From: Nitrosomonas sp.
Lineage (GTDB): Bacteria; Pseudomonadota; Gammaproteobacteria; Burkholderiales; Nitrosomonadaceae
Direction: 5' to 3'
Length of the DNA stretch: 64,000 nucleotides
Assembly: GCA_020890945.1 (NCBI GenBank)
Contig: JAJHPK010000039.1
Location: 25,693 to 89,692 of the forward strand
Numbering within the stretch: the stretch's first letter is position 1; the number at the start of each line of letters is the position of its first letter. Of this stretch, positions 27,522-35,654 are shown piece by piece. The notes under the pieces are model-generated. The model had not been told where the DNA came from. It did not search any database and worked only from the letters and a program-made list of their open reading frames with translations. The position numbers and the translations under genes were made by a program.

Positions 27522-30417
27522 CGCGCTGATACCTTCCTTCCTGTTCCATAATCTTGACATAATCCACAGCCTGTTCGCGTGAGCGACCGCTGGCTTTGAT
27601 GACAACATCAATCAAGGCAGCATGAACATCCTTAGCCATGCGCGCCGCTTCGCCACAGATATAAAAGCTTCCACCTTCCTCCAGTAATGCATAAAGCGCT
27701 TGGGCTTCCTCACGCATGCGCTGATGGACATAGATACGCTCGGTCTGATCCCGCGAAAAAGCCAAAGACAGCTTGCTTAACACGCCCCGTTTGAGTTTGT
27801 CTTCCCATTCTTGTTGGTAGAGAAAATCGCAGGCCTGATGCTGATCACCGAAAAACAGCCAATTTTTGCCCGATGCCCCGATTGCTTCACGCTCTTCGAC
27901 AAACCCCCGGAAAGGCGCGACCCCGGTTCCGGGCCCTACCATGATCATGGGTGAGGCAGGATCCTTAGGTGGACGAAAATGTGCGTTTGTTTGCGTGAAA
28001 ACCGGAATATGGCTACCGATCGGACGACGCGCCAGATAATTGGAAGATACCCCCTCGCGGTCCAGGTCGTAGGCATGGTAACGCACCACCCCTACTGTGA
28101 CGTGCACCTGTCCCGGATGCATCTTGGGGCTGGACGAAATGGAATACAACCTGGGTGGAATGGCACGAAAAATCTTCAGAACTTCTTCAGCCGTCAGCGC
28201 CCCGAGCGGGAAGTCTTGCAGTATATCCAGCCAAAGCCTACCATAGAGATAATCCTGCAAAGCGGCGTCATTCGTCAGCAGTTGTGCCAATTCTGCGTTG
28301 CCGGTAAGGCTTGCGTATTTCTCCAACACAGGACGAGTCACTGTGGTAATTTCCAGCCGCCCGAGCAGCATTTCATGCAAACTGAGACGTTCCTCATTGT
28401 GGATGATTTCGTGATCGGGATTCCAGCCGAGTTGCCGGATGAAGCTTTCCACGTAGGGACCGCCATTACGAGGATAAATCCCCAAAGCGTCACCCGCTTC
28501 ATAGGTCAGCCCCGAGTCGCCAAGATCAATTTCGATATGACGGGTTTCCTTCGATGAATTGGCAGCATTGAGATTGTTATTGCTCAATATCCTGGCCAAA
28601 TACGGCCGCTGCTTTCCATAACCTGAAGATGTCGGCTTGACCTCCGGAGGTGGTTCGATGCCCTCATGGCCGCTAAGCTCCCGGTAGGCTGCAATTACTT
28701 GTGCCATCCACGCAGTGGCCGCTGCTTCAAAATCTACGTCGCCGTCGACCCGAGGCAAAACGGAAATCGCTCCGAGCTTGCTCAAATAAGTATCGAAATC
28801 CCTACCACATTGACAGAAATTACGATAACTGCTGTCCCCTAACGCGAACACGGCATAGTGCAGGTGCCCGAACAGGGGGGTAGTATGTTCCCTTGCTGCA
28901 AGTCCCTTCAGATAATGATACAGTGTCTGCGCGGTAAGGGGAGGCTCTCCTTCACCCTGCGTGCTAGTTAGCAAAAACAGATAACGAAGCCCGACCAGTT
29001 CTCGTGGCGCAAATTCCGCCATATTGATCAGGCGCACCGGAAGTTGCCAGCGTTCGGCCAGATTAAAATGCCGTTCGGCTAATTCTTCGGCATTACCAGT
29101 CTGCGATGCATAAAGAATAATCAGAGAATCGTCTAGTTCATCCGGTTTGGTTTGAACCGACGTGTCCTGACCGGCCGGCTTCTGCCATGGCCAGCGCTTT
29201 TCCGGCAGTTTCATTCCTAGCATCACCCGACGAAAACGATCTGCACCCAGCAATGGTTCGCCTGTTTCGCGCCGCTCCCACCACCACCATCCTCCCTGTC
29301 CCAGCAGAAACAATCCGGCAAACGGTCCCAGTATCATTAACACATTAAACCACCTCGATTTTTCATCCGCGGTTACAGGAGAAAAATCGGTGCCGCGTAA
29401 TTTATCCGCATCAACCCAGGCAATGTTATGCACATCGGTTTTGAGAAAACCGGCGTTTCTGGGATCACGAGCATAATCCAGATGGCAACCCGACTGGCCG
29501 CAGGTTTCGGGTAGTCCGTCTTTGTGAGTGGATGATTGATCATCGCGTGAACGCTTGATGCTATGGCGCGCGCCAGCTCCTATCGGAGCGTGACAATCCA
29601 GGCATGAGGCACCATGTTCATTGCCAACTTCCAGCAACCTTCCATGAAGAAATTTGGCATAGCTTGCAACTGCCAGTACAAAGCGCGGTCCGGCTGGTTC
29701 GAGTTGGGGTTCACCTTGCTCTGTTTCGCTTTTTTCCGGATTTTCGATTTTTACCCTGCTCATGGCTTCGGTGTTGCCATGACAATTGATACACATCTTG
29801 TTTTCTTCATTCTTGGAATAATGCTTGCCGACCAGACGCCGTAGGATATGGCCTGAATACTGATCACGCCAGACCTCTCCTTGATGGCAGTTGCCACACT
29901 GCATGTCGACATGATCAAACGCTTCAAAGAAGATCGACAGACGCTCGGGCTTAATATAGGGTTCATTAAAATGGCAGCGTCGGCAGGATGGATTTTGCTG
30001 TTCCTCTACCTCCTTAAGCCGATTGCCACCATGCAAATCTTTCGTCCATCCGGCATGCAAACCCTTGCCATGCGCTGATTGCTCGAACTCCTCGACAACG
30101 TTCCTGTGACTGAAGGCTTTGCCTTTAGAAGGCTCTTTAACGTGACAGCTTTGACCGCAATCGACATAGCCATCTTTGGGATCATGAGGATAATCCTGAA
30201 TTTGGCGATGACAATCGCGGCAGGGCACACTGCCGTGCAGCGAAGCGTAATAATCCTTGCGCAAAATACTGGCAGTGCGCCGCGTCCCTTCTTCATCGAT
30301 ATACTCGAGCCCCGGTAAGCCATGACAGGAGAAACATCCATCCGGATCACTGTGACGCTCGAGTGCGCCAAGCGGCCAGGAAATGACCAGCAAGGCAAAA
30401 AACAAACTCCATTTCAT
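27511..30417 (-). CDS. Octaheme cytochrome fused to a CysJ-type NADPH flavoreductase
   Basis: A 968-residue single polypeptide. A signal peptide (1-19) leads into an exported heme domain with motifs at C28, C66, C145, C174, C209 and C272 (CxxCH), a CX3CH at C87 and a CX4CH at C306. One membrane helix (357-379) with a Trp-rich end follows. Next comes a complete diflavin reductase as in sulfite reductase alpha and P450 reductase: FMN domain (YASQTGN 436, TSTQGEGEPP 484, ALGDSSYRNF 525), FAD motifs (RLYSISSSP 756, GVSSNYL 789), NADPH motifs (GPGTGVAPFRGF 828, YICG 919) and the C-terminal RDVY of CysJ. Predicted topology places hemes in the periplasm and flavins in the cytoplasm. How electrons would cross the membrane is unclear; the NapH-like neighbour could help. 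I know of no characterised homologue with this layout. Confidence 0.93.
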   Translation of the reverse strand: MKWSLFFALLVISWPLGALERHSDPDGCFSCHGLPGLEYIDEEGTRRTASILRKDYYASLHGSVPCRDCHRQIQDYPHDPKDGYVDCGQSCHVKEPSKGKAFSHRNVVEEFEQSAHGKGLHAGWTKDLHGGNRLKEVEEQQNPSCRRCHFNEPYIKPERLSIFFEAFDHVDMQCGNCHQGEVWRDQYSGHILRRLVGKHYSKNEENKMCINCHGNTEAMSRVKIENPEKSETEQGEPQLEPAGPRFVLAVASYAKFLHGRLLEVGNEHGASCLDCHAPIGAGARHSIKRSRDDQSSTHKDGLPETCGQSGCHLDYARDPRNAGFLKTDVHNIAWVDADKLRGTDFSPVTADEKSRWFNVLMILGPFAGLFLLGQGGWWWWERRETGEPLLGADRFRRVMLGMKLPEKRWPWQKPAGQDTSVQTKPDELDDSLIILYASQTGNAEELAERHFNLAERWQLPVRLINMAEFAPRELVGLRYLFLLTSTQGEGEPPLTAQTLYHYLKGLAAREHTTPLFGHLHYAVFALGDSSYRNFCQCGRDFDTYLSKLGAISVLPRVDGDVDFEAAATAWMAQVIAAYRELSGHEGIEPPPEVKPTSSGYGKQRPYLARILSNNNLNAANSSKETRHIEIDLGDSGLTYEAGDALGIYPRNGGPYVESFIRQLGWNPDHEIIHNEERLSLHEMLLGRLEITTVTRPVLEKYASLTGNAELAQLLTNDAALQDYLYGRLWLDILQDFPLGALTAEEVLKIFRAIPPRLYSISSSPKMHPGQVHVTVGVVRYHAYDLDREGVSSNYLARRPIGSHIPVFTQTNAHFRPPKDPASPMIMVGPGTGVAPFRGFVEEREAIGASGKNWLFFGDQHQACDFLYQQEWEDKLKRGVLSKLSLAFSRDQTERIYVHQRMREEAQALYALLEEGGSFYICGEAARMAKDVHAALIDVVIKASGRSREQAVDYVKIMEQEGRYQRDVY

Positions 30418-30419
30418 AC

Positions 30420-31481
30420 TTAGAGCTGTTGGATCGTTGCATATAAAACAAACATCAGCATGGCTGTAATCGTGAAGTAATGCAGCGTTTGCCTGACCAT
30501 CACGCCCCTTACCGGGTCAGCCGCAGGCATCGGCGCAGGCGGAAAAGCTTGCCACTGCGGTTCAGGATAGATCTGAATGTTTTTCTTGATTCGCTTAGGT
30601 TGCACGTTCCGGGGACCGGTGGTCCATTCAATGGCGTTCCACTCACAATGATCCACGCAATCATGACACGACATACACGAAGTCTGATCAACCTGAGCAA
30701 TGCCGTTGACAATTTTGATCGACCCGGTCATGCAAGCCTTGGCACACTCATTGCAACCGGTGCAACGGCTACGCTCCACCCGGATGCGGTGAGTCATTTG
30801 CAATTTGGCACCGGCCCGATTGACCAAGCCGTCAATAGCGCCAATCGGACACATGAATTGACAATAGGCGCGCCCTTTCTCCGCGAAAAAACCCAGCATC
30901 AGAAGCAAGCTCAAGTTCGCCAGTCCGATCGTGGAGAAGATAAAAGCGACGCCAGCCGTACCACCAGTAAGCGCGGTAACCAGACGGGGTACCGTAATGA
31001 AATTACACAGCGTACAGGCGCTAATTCCGACCATGGGCATAAGCAGAATATAGGTTGCAAGATAGCCGTAGCGAATAGGCACTTGCGGCAGAGGGCGGTA
31101 ATCGATTTTCCAGCGAGGGCCGAGGACACGGCTTACCAGCTCACTGAGCCCGCCCACGGGACAGATGAATCCACACCAAATCCGACCATAGAAAAAAGTA
31201 ACGGTGAGAATCATGAAGAAAAAGATAGTTCCGATCCAGGCCACTGACATGTGCATCCATAAATCATCCATACTCATGCCAGGAAAATAGAGATAAAAGC
31301 GGCGCATGCACAATACGCCGCAAAGATCATTATTCCCGACCAAACCAGGCAAAATGGCTAACGGCCCCAAAAAAGCAAGACAGGATAGCGTAATCATTGC
31401 ATAGCGGAATTTCTGAAATTTGGGCACCGCTTTAAAGCGACGCCAGAAAGACCAATTGTGTAAAGAGGCTGCTTGATTCAT
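30420..31481 (-). CDS. NapH/CcoG-like membrane [4Fe-4S] ferredoxin
   Basis: A 353-residue polytopic membrane protein. Four to five helices are visible, at about 25-50, 80-105, 135-155, 170-195 and near 330. Cytoplasmic Cys motifs of the NapH/NosR type are present: GFICPVGGLSEL and QFMCPIGAIDGL, each CxxxCP. Two [4Fe-4S] sets follow (CTGCNECAKACM and CMSCHDCVDHC). In nitrate- and nitrous-oxide-reducing systems such proteins take electrons from quinol and hand them to periplasmic cytochromes. It starts 12 bases after the hexaheme gene and ends 2 bases before the flavocytochrome, so it is likely a functional partner. The CMSCH inside the second cluster motif is a ferredoxin ligand, not a heme site. 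Confidence 0.88.
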   Translation of the reverse strand: MNQAASLHNWSFWRRFKAVPKFQKFRYAMITLSCLAFLGPLAILPGLVGNNDLCGVLCMRRFYLYFPGMSMDDLWMHMSVAWIGTIFFFMILTVTFFYGRIWCGFICPVGGLSELVSRVLGPRWKIDYRPLPQVPIRYGYLATYILLMPMVGISACTLCNFITVPRLVTALTGGTAGVAFIFSTIGLANLSLLLMLGFFAEKGRAYCQFMCPIGAIDGLVNRAGAKLQMTHRIRVERSRCTGCNECAKACMTGSIKIVNGIAQVDQTSCMSCHDCVDHCEWNAIEWTTGPRNVQPKRIKKNIQIYPEPQWQAFPPAPMPAADPVRGVMVRQTLHYFTITAMLMFVLYATIQQL

Positions 31482-31493
31482 TTTATAATCTCC

Positions 31494-32390
31494 TTAATCT
31501 ACAAAAGTATGACATGCACGACACAAGGTGCCGTCTTTGGCGGCAAGACGTAGTAAAGCTTCCCCCTGAATTTGCTGATAGTCATAGGTGAGCGGTCGCC
31601 CATATCGGGCACTGATGACTGCCAGACGAGGCGCTTTGTCTTCAGCAATTGTTTCTTTCCATAAACTATCGCGATACCGCGGCGCTTCGTTCACTTTGGC
31701 AGTACTGACCTGATGCGAGGCAGGCAATGATGTATCGATGACTCCAGGCGGATGCGGTGTATGACAAGTGATACAGGTGACACGGTTATCTTCGGTCAAA
31801 GGCAGGATCACTTCGGGGTGTTCTTGCAAGAAACGCTCACGCTGCTTTTTCACTTTCTTGGAAGGCTCGACCTGATGCTCAAGCGCGTTAAAGTGAGGCG
31901 TCTTCAAATGACAACCATAGCAGAGCTTATCCATCGGTGCTCTGAGCTTGAGTTCGGATAACTCGTAACGCTGATCACGCTCCAATACTTCCCGATGGCA
32001 ATAGCGGCAATACTCTTCCTTCGGCTTGTCTTGAGCATCTAGCATATCGTGGATATTCGGCCGACGGTGTTTTTCTTCATCGTGGCAACGGTAGCAGAAT
32101 TGGTTCAGGTCAGGATAAGGGCCATCACGAAGAAAATCCGGATGTTTCTTGTCGATCTTGGCGAAATCCTGCTTGTCGATATCCTCAATCCCATGACACA
32201 CGGGACACTTAAGCATCCGATCCGTTTGCAGCGGCAACCGGGAATCTAGTTGCATCGAATCAGGAACAGCAATGTCGACCAAATGGTGCAAAGGCGGTGT
32301 TTTGGGTTGTTTTTCCTTTCCCATCTCAGCAGCCCAACCCGGTAAATTGACCGTAAAACCGAACGCCAAAACAAAGACAAACCATTTCAT
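31494..32390 (-). CDS. Hexaheme c-type cytochrome
   Basis: About 298 residues from ATG 32390, whose first bases form the ATGA overlap with the upstream octaheme gene. The signal peptide is MKWFVFVLAFGFTVNLPGWA. Six CxxCH motifs: CPVCH, CYRCH, CRYCH, CYGCH, CITCH, CRACH. Many nearby His can provide distal ligands (DEEKHRRPNIHDM, KTPHFNALEHQ). It would be a soluble or loosely bound periplasmic carrier between the inner-membrane donors and the barrel module. The hydrophobic-poor mature part makes membrane insertion unlikely. Confidence 0.9.
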   Translation of the reverse strand: MKWFVFVLAFGFTVNLPGWAAEMGKEKQPKTPPLHHLVDIAVPDSMQLDSRLPLQTDRMLKCPVCHGIEDIDKQDFAKIDKKHPDFLRDGPYPDLNQFCYRCHDEEKHRRPNIHDMLDAQDKPKEEYCRYCHREVLERDQRYELSELKLRAPMDKLCYGCHLKTPHFNALEHQVEPSKKVKKQRERFLQEHPEVILPLTEDNRVTCITCHTPHPPGVIDTSLPASHQVSTAKVNEAPRYRDSLWKETIAEDKAPRLAVISARYGRPLTYDYQQIQGEALLRLAAKDGTLCRACHTFVD

Positions 32391-33355
32391 AATCCAGCCT
32401 GAGCGGCGCGCCCATGAGTATGGCAAAGGGTGCAATCGCTGCCGACCTGATGCACTCCAAACAGACCGTTTCCGGTATCTAGCCCGCCATCTTCAACCAG
32501 AATTTCCATCTGATGGCACAGTACACACAACTGCGAGTAGTCTCCGTTGATGCTACGCACTGGCACTCCTTCCTGGCGGAAAGTGGAATAGAACACGCCC
32601 TTGCGGCTATCATCCAAAATCAACTTGGCATTTTCGGTGCCGTGCATAGCGTGGCACTCGGTACACGGCAAGACTACACCGTAGCGATAAGGCGGACGCA
32701 AACCGGCATAAGTCCGCTGACCACTACCCGATGCGAATCCATGCTTATCAATGTAATGCCAGCTTTCCTCGATGGCGATGATGGGATCCCGATAGTCTCC
32801 GTTGATCGGGAAATTGGCGTTTTGATGCTCGCGGTTATGACATCGTAGGCAAAACTCCGATTCGTGGGTGTATGCGCTCCTCAAACCCCATTGATCTGGC
32901 AGTTTGGTCAAGTCGACATTGATATCCCAGCGCCCATTCATATCGGAGGCTTCATGACAAGTCAGGCACTGCTGATCACTCAAATTACCCGTATCTTGAT
33001 TGCGCAGGAAGTTATGCGCATGCTTACCGGACAGAATCGGTGTAGACGGTAAATCGTCGGAGTTGTGGCAAATAATGCAGCGGCGCTCTGCTGCCGTTCC
33101 GTTGCTGCCATGACAACCAGTGCAGGTATCATAGCCTTTGTCTCGCACGACGCCACGAATATTTGGCGCGTTTTTGTGAATCAGGCTCAGGACATGGCAG
33201 GACTGGCATCGCTCTTTTCCCCACCCTTCGTGGCGTTCGCTCATTACCAGACGCCCTTCGTCAGGGGCAATGTCGATGAAATTAGCCGCCCAAGCAATTC
33301 CTACGATAATTCCTGCACAAATAAAGAGCAGTATTGCCCAGAACCATTGCTTCAT
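32387..33355 (-). CDS. Octaheme c-type cytochrome with N-terminal signal or anchor
   Basis: 322 residues. The N-terminus MKQWFWAILLFICAGIIVGIAWA is a long hydrophobic stretch that may be a signal peptide or an uncleaved anchor. Eight CxxCH motifs by count: CQSCH, CTGCH, CIICH, CLTCH, CLRCH, CTECH, CVLCH, CTLCH. Size is similar to MtrA-like periplasmic cytochromes that plug porins, though these usually have ten hemes. It lies 2 bases after the heptaheme gene and overlaps the hexaheme start by ATGA. Inferred role: transperiplasmic relay, possibly at the outer-membrane barrel encoded just upstream. Confidence 0.9.
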   Translation of the reverse strand: MKQWFWAILLFICAGIIVGIAWAANFIDIAPDEGRLVMSERHEGWGKERCQSCHVLSLIHKNAPNIRGVVRDKGYDTCTGCHGSNGTAAERRCIICHNSDDLPSTPILSGKHAHNFLRNQDTGNLSDQQCLTCHEASDMNGRWDINVDLTKLPDQWGLRSAYTHESEFCLRCHNREHQNANFPINGDYRDPIIAIEESWHYIDKHGFASGSGQRTYAGLRPPYRYGVVLPCTECHAMHGTENAKLILDDSRKGVFYSTFRQEGVPVRSINGDYSQLCVLCHQMEILVEDGGLDTGNGLFGVHQVGSDCTLCHTHGRAAQAGL

Positions 33356-33357
33356 TA

Positions 33358-33969
33358 TTACCTCCTCAGTTCATGACAATTTTCGCAATAGCGACTATCG
33401 TGACATCGTCCGCAGTTCCCTGGCATGGCACGAACCTCCATGCCATGCAGAGTGATATACCCCAAGGGGTGATAGCCAATACCCGAAGTCTCCCGGCGGA
33501 AATGGCAGTCAGAACAAAAAGACAGTTCGATATGGCATTCGCGACATGGCTGCTCGTTTTTTCGTGCCACCGAACCGTGATGCTGAACATAATTGAAATT
33601 GTGATCGTCTGGCCAGATCGTGGTTTTATCGGTATGGCAGATGGAACAACGCCATGGCGCGCGTTGTTCGACCACATGACAATCATGGCACATGGCCTTG
33701 AGCGGCTCGTTGATTACCACAGTCAAGTCTTTGATCAGTTCCAGATTGGTCTCACTGGTTTTCTGGAATGAATGGCACAAGGCGCATACATCTCCTTCTT
33801 TCTTTAGCGCCTCGAGGTGAACGTTATGCGGAAAATAAATATCCGGTTTACGTTTTTCCCGTTTTTCCGTCCAGCGTTGCTCTTTTTCTGTTTTGCTTTG
33901 CAACGGATTGCTGTTCAAAACGGTGACGCTAAAGGCAAGCACAGCGATCAACACGAATCGGACAAACAT
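33358..33969 (-). CDS. Heptaheme c-type cytochrome
   Basis: 203 residues with a signal peptide (MFVRFVLIAVLAFSVTVLNS). Seven CxxCH motifs are packed in about 150 residues: CALCH, CHDCH, CSICH, CRECH, CSDCH, CGRCH, CENCH. This is a very high heme density (one per about 22 residues), like small periplasmic wires. The 22-base overlap with the barrel gene implies coupled translation. I infer a close working link with the barrel. Confidence 0.9.
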   Translation of the reverse strand: MFVRFVLIAVLAFSVTVLNSNPLQSKTEKEQRWTEKREKRKPDIYFPHNVHLEALKKEGDVCALCHSFQKTSETNLELIKDLTVVINEPLKAMCHDCHVVEQRAPWRCSICHTDKTTIWPDDHNFNYVQHHGSVARKNEQPCRECHIELSFCSDCHFRRETSGIGYHPLGYITLHGMEVRAMPGNCGRCHDSRYCENCHELRR

Positions 33970-35228
33970 TTATTTTCCTTTGGTCGGAAACGATCCAGAT
34001 AATAAATCAGACGGACTACGCCGATATAATCTGGCTTAAACTGACTGTTGGCAATGTAAGAAATGCTGCTATTGATCATCCAGGCACTGTTGATCTGATA
34101 GCGAAAACCACTTTCACCGCCATAGCTCCAATTGACCCCATAAAGACTCTTGTCCTCGTGTCGAATCGCTCCATTTATCCAGACTTCAGAACGTGAATTG
34201 AGGGCATGGTCTGCATGAAGATATCCGCTGTGAGCGGAATCCTGGCCAAACTTCAACCAATCATAATTGGCGGATATGCGTCCACTTCCGGTGCGATATT
34301 CAAATCCGCTTCTCACTCCAAGTCCGTCGTGATTGTCATTTCGGGTGGAACGCTGCAAGCCGATGAAGTAGCTGAGCTTTGGCAGTAATACATGTTCCGC
34401 CTCCATACGCCACAAGCTTTGCCCGCCGGTGGCATAGGCATAAACAAAACGCTCACGGAAGCTTGGTAACGGATTCCGTGGTTGGTAATGCTCGAAGTTG
34501 CTACGCAGGCGCAATGTACGGGTAAGATCAGCAAAGCCGTGAAACCAGGCATTTTCGAATCGAGAGCGATCAATGTAATAGTTTCCCGACAGATTCATTT
34601 CCCAAAAGCGCTTCTCGTCCAAAGAGCCCTGACTGGAGAAAGCAATCTGTGCGCGATAAGAAGACATATCATCGTGATACACCTGTTGGAAACCCAATTG
34701 TGCGCGATAATTGCGCCATGTCACTGGTCCCAAACGGTAGTTCAGAGTACCTGAATAAGCGACATCGGCTCCATAAATTGCATCGATATTGGCTGTAAAA
34801 AGCTGATCAAAACGCCTGGCCTGCCCGCCGTAGACTTGTAGTTCCCACTGATTCCATTGGGTATTCCATTGACCGCCATCCAGTACGTAAAAACCCGATA
34901 AATCGGTACGTTGGAAGCGTCCTAACCGCAGATTACTTCCCCAGTTGGGCAGTTTTTTCTCCCAATAAGCCTGATAGAGCCGACTGCCCGAGTTGTCCTC
35001 CAGACTGGAAATCTGATTTGCCCAGGTAAAGTGGGCACCCCACTTTCCCCGGGGAGACGATACATCGACATCACCCCACAGTTCCCATAGAACGCGCGGA
35101 TCATGAGTAAGCCGGTTATCAACTTGCATTTTATTCTCCAGCACGCCACTCAGACTGATGCCCTGAGTGTTGATGCCCTGGGCACTGGTCGCCAGCGCCC
35201 ATAATACCAATCCAAACAGTCGCCACAT
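33948..35228 (-). CDS. Outer-membrane beta-barrel protein, putative cytochrome conduit porin
   Basis: 426 residues with a signal peptide (MWRLFGLVLWALATSAQG). The mature chain is almost wholly alternating amphipathic strands rich in Tyr, Trp, Gly and Asn (for example WNQWELQVYGGQARRF, YRAQLGFQQVYHDD, FIGLQRSTRNDNHDG). About 18 to 20 strands are plausible. It ends in an RLIYYLDRF strand followed by an unusual Cys-containing tail (KENKCLSDSC) instead of a terminal aromatic. Smaller than MtrB (about 700 residues) but near the size of Pcc-type porins. Placed between heme genes, it may let cytochromes span the outer membrane. This function is inferred from context. Confidence 0.8.
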   Translation of the reverse strand: MWRLFGLVLWALATSAQGINTQGISLSGVLENKMQVDNRLTHDPRVLWELWGDVDVSSPRGKWGAHFTWANQISSLEDNSGSRLYQAYWEKKLPNWGSNLRLGRFQRTDLSGFYVLDGGQWNTQWNQWELQVYGGQARRFDQLFTANIDAIYGADVAYSGTLNYRLGPVTWRNYRAQLGFQQVYHDDMSSYRAQIAFSSQGSLDEKRFWEMNLSGNYYIDRSRFENAWFHGFADLTRTLRLRSNFEHYQPRNPLPSFRERFVYAYATGGQSLWRMEAEHVLLPKLSYFIGLQRSTRNDNHDGLGVRSGFEYRTGSGRISANYDWLKFGQDSAHSGYLHADHALNSRSEVWINGAIRHEDKSLYGVNWSYGGESGFRYQINSAWMINSSISYIANSQFKPDYIGVVRLIYYLDRFRPKENKCLSDSC

Positions 35229-35500
35229 TAGTCCCTGGAATGAACCACCTGCGGTTGAGGCAATTGCGGTTCTGATATCTGCAGTTCATTGTGTACTTTT
35301 TCTTGAGTTTCAGCTTGTTGCTGTCTCTTGTTTTGAAGAGCCCAACTCGCTAAAGAACCAATGACTACGAGACAACTGCAGCATCCCACGCAGGTACCTT
35401 GTTCCGGTACTGTGCAACGTGTTGCTACAGCTGCTTGCCCAGCTGCCATTCCCACACCGGCAAGCCATGGCGCGGTTTTCGACAATAGTGTTTTCATCAT
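35228..35500 (-). CDS. Small membrane protein with a CxxCCxC motif
   Basis: 90 residues. It has an N-terminal signal or anchor-like segment (LAGVGMAAGQAAVATRC), then CVGCCSC running into a helix (LVVIGSLASWAL), then a charged Gln-rich tail. Its stop and the barrel start share one base (TAATG), so it is translated with the barrel. The clustered Cys could bind a metal or carry an Fe-S or thiol function, or be lipidated. I recognise no family. It is conserved in position here only as far as I can see. Confidence 0.7.
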   Translation of the reverse strand: MMKTLLSKTAPWLAGVGMAAGQAAVATRCTVPEQGTCVGCCSCLVVIGSLASWALQNKRQQQAETQEKVHNELQISEPQLPQPQVVHSRD

Positions 35501-35602
35501 GATATCTTTCTCCCAATAACAAGGTAGATCAAAATTTATTAGTCAGCGTCAATCTGTTTCTTCAAGCTGACTGAAAAGAAGCGCGTCATTGCCCGCGTAA
35601 AC

Positions 35603-35634
35603 CGGAGAGAAAGATTGTTAAGTCTTTCTCTCCG
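35603..35634. terminator. Perfect 12-bp hairpin inside the cytochrome operon
   Basis: Arms cggagagaaaga 35603-35614 and 35623-35634 are exactly complementary with an 8-base loop. It sits between the large octaheme gene and the downstream operon. On the minus strand there is no clear U-tract, so partial termination or mRNA stabilisation is possible. Confidence 0.55.
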
Positions 35635-35654
35635 AGGCAAAACTTACTTTGTGG

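Noticed and set aside
30420-31481. CMSCH in the NapH-like protein as a heme site
   Set aside because: It lies inside a CxxCxxCxxxC ferredoxin motif on the cytoplasmic side, so the Cys residues ligate an Fe-S cluster.
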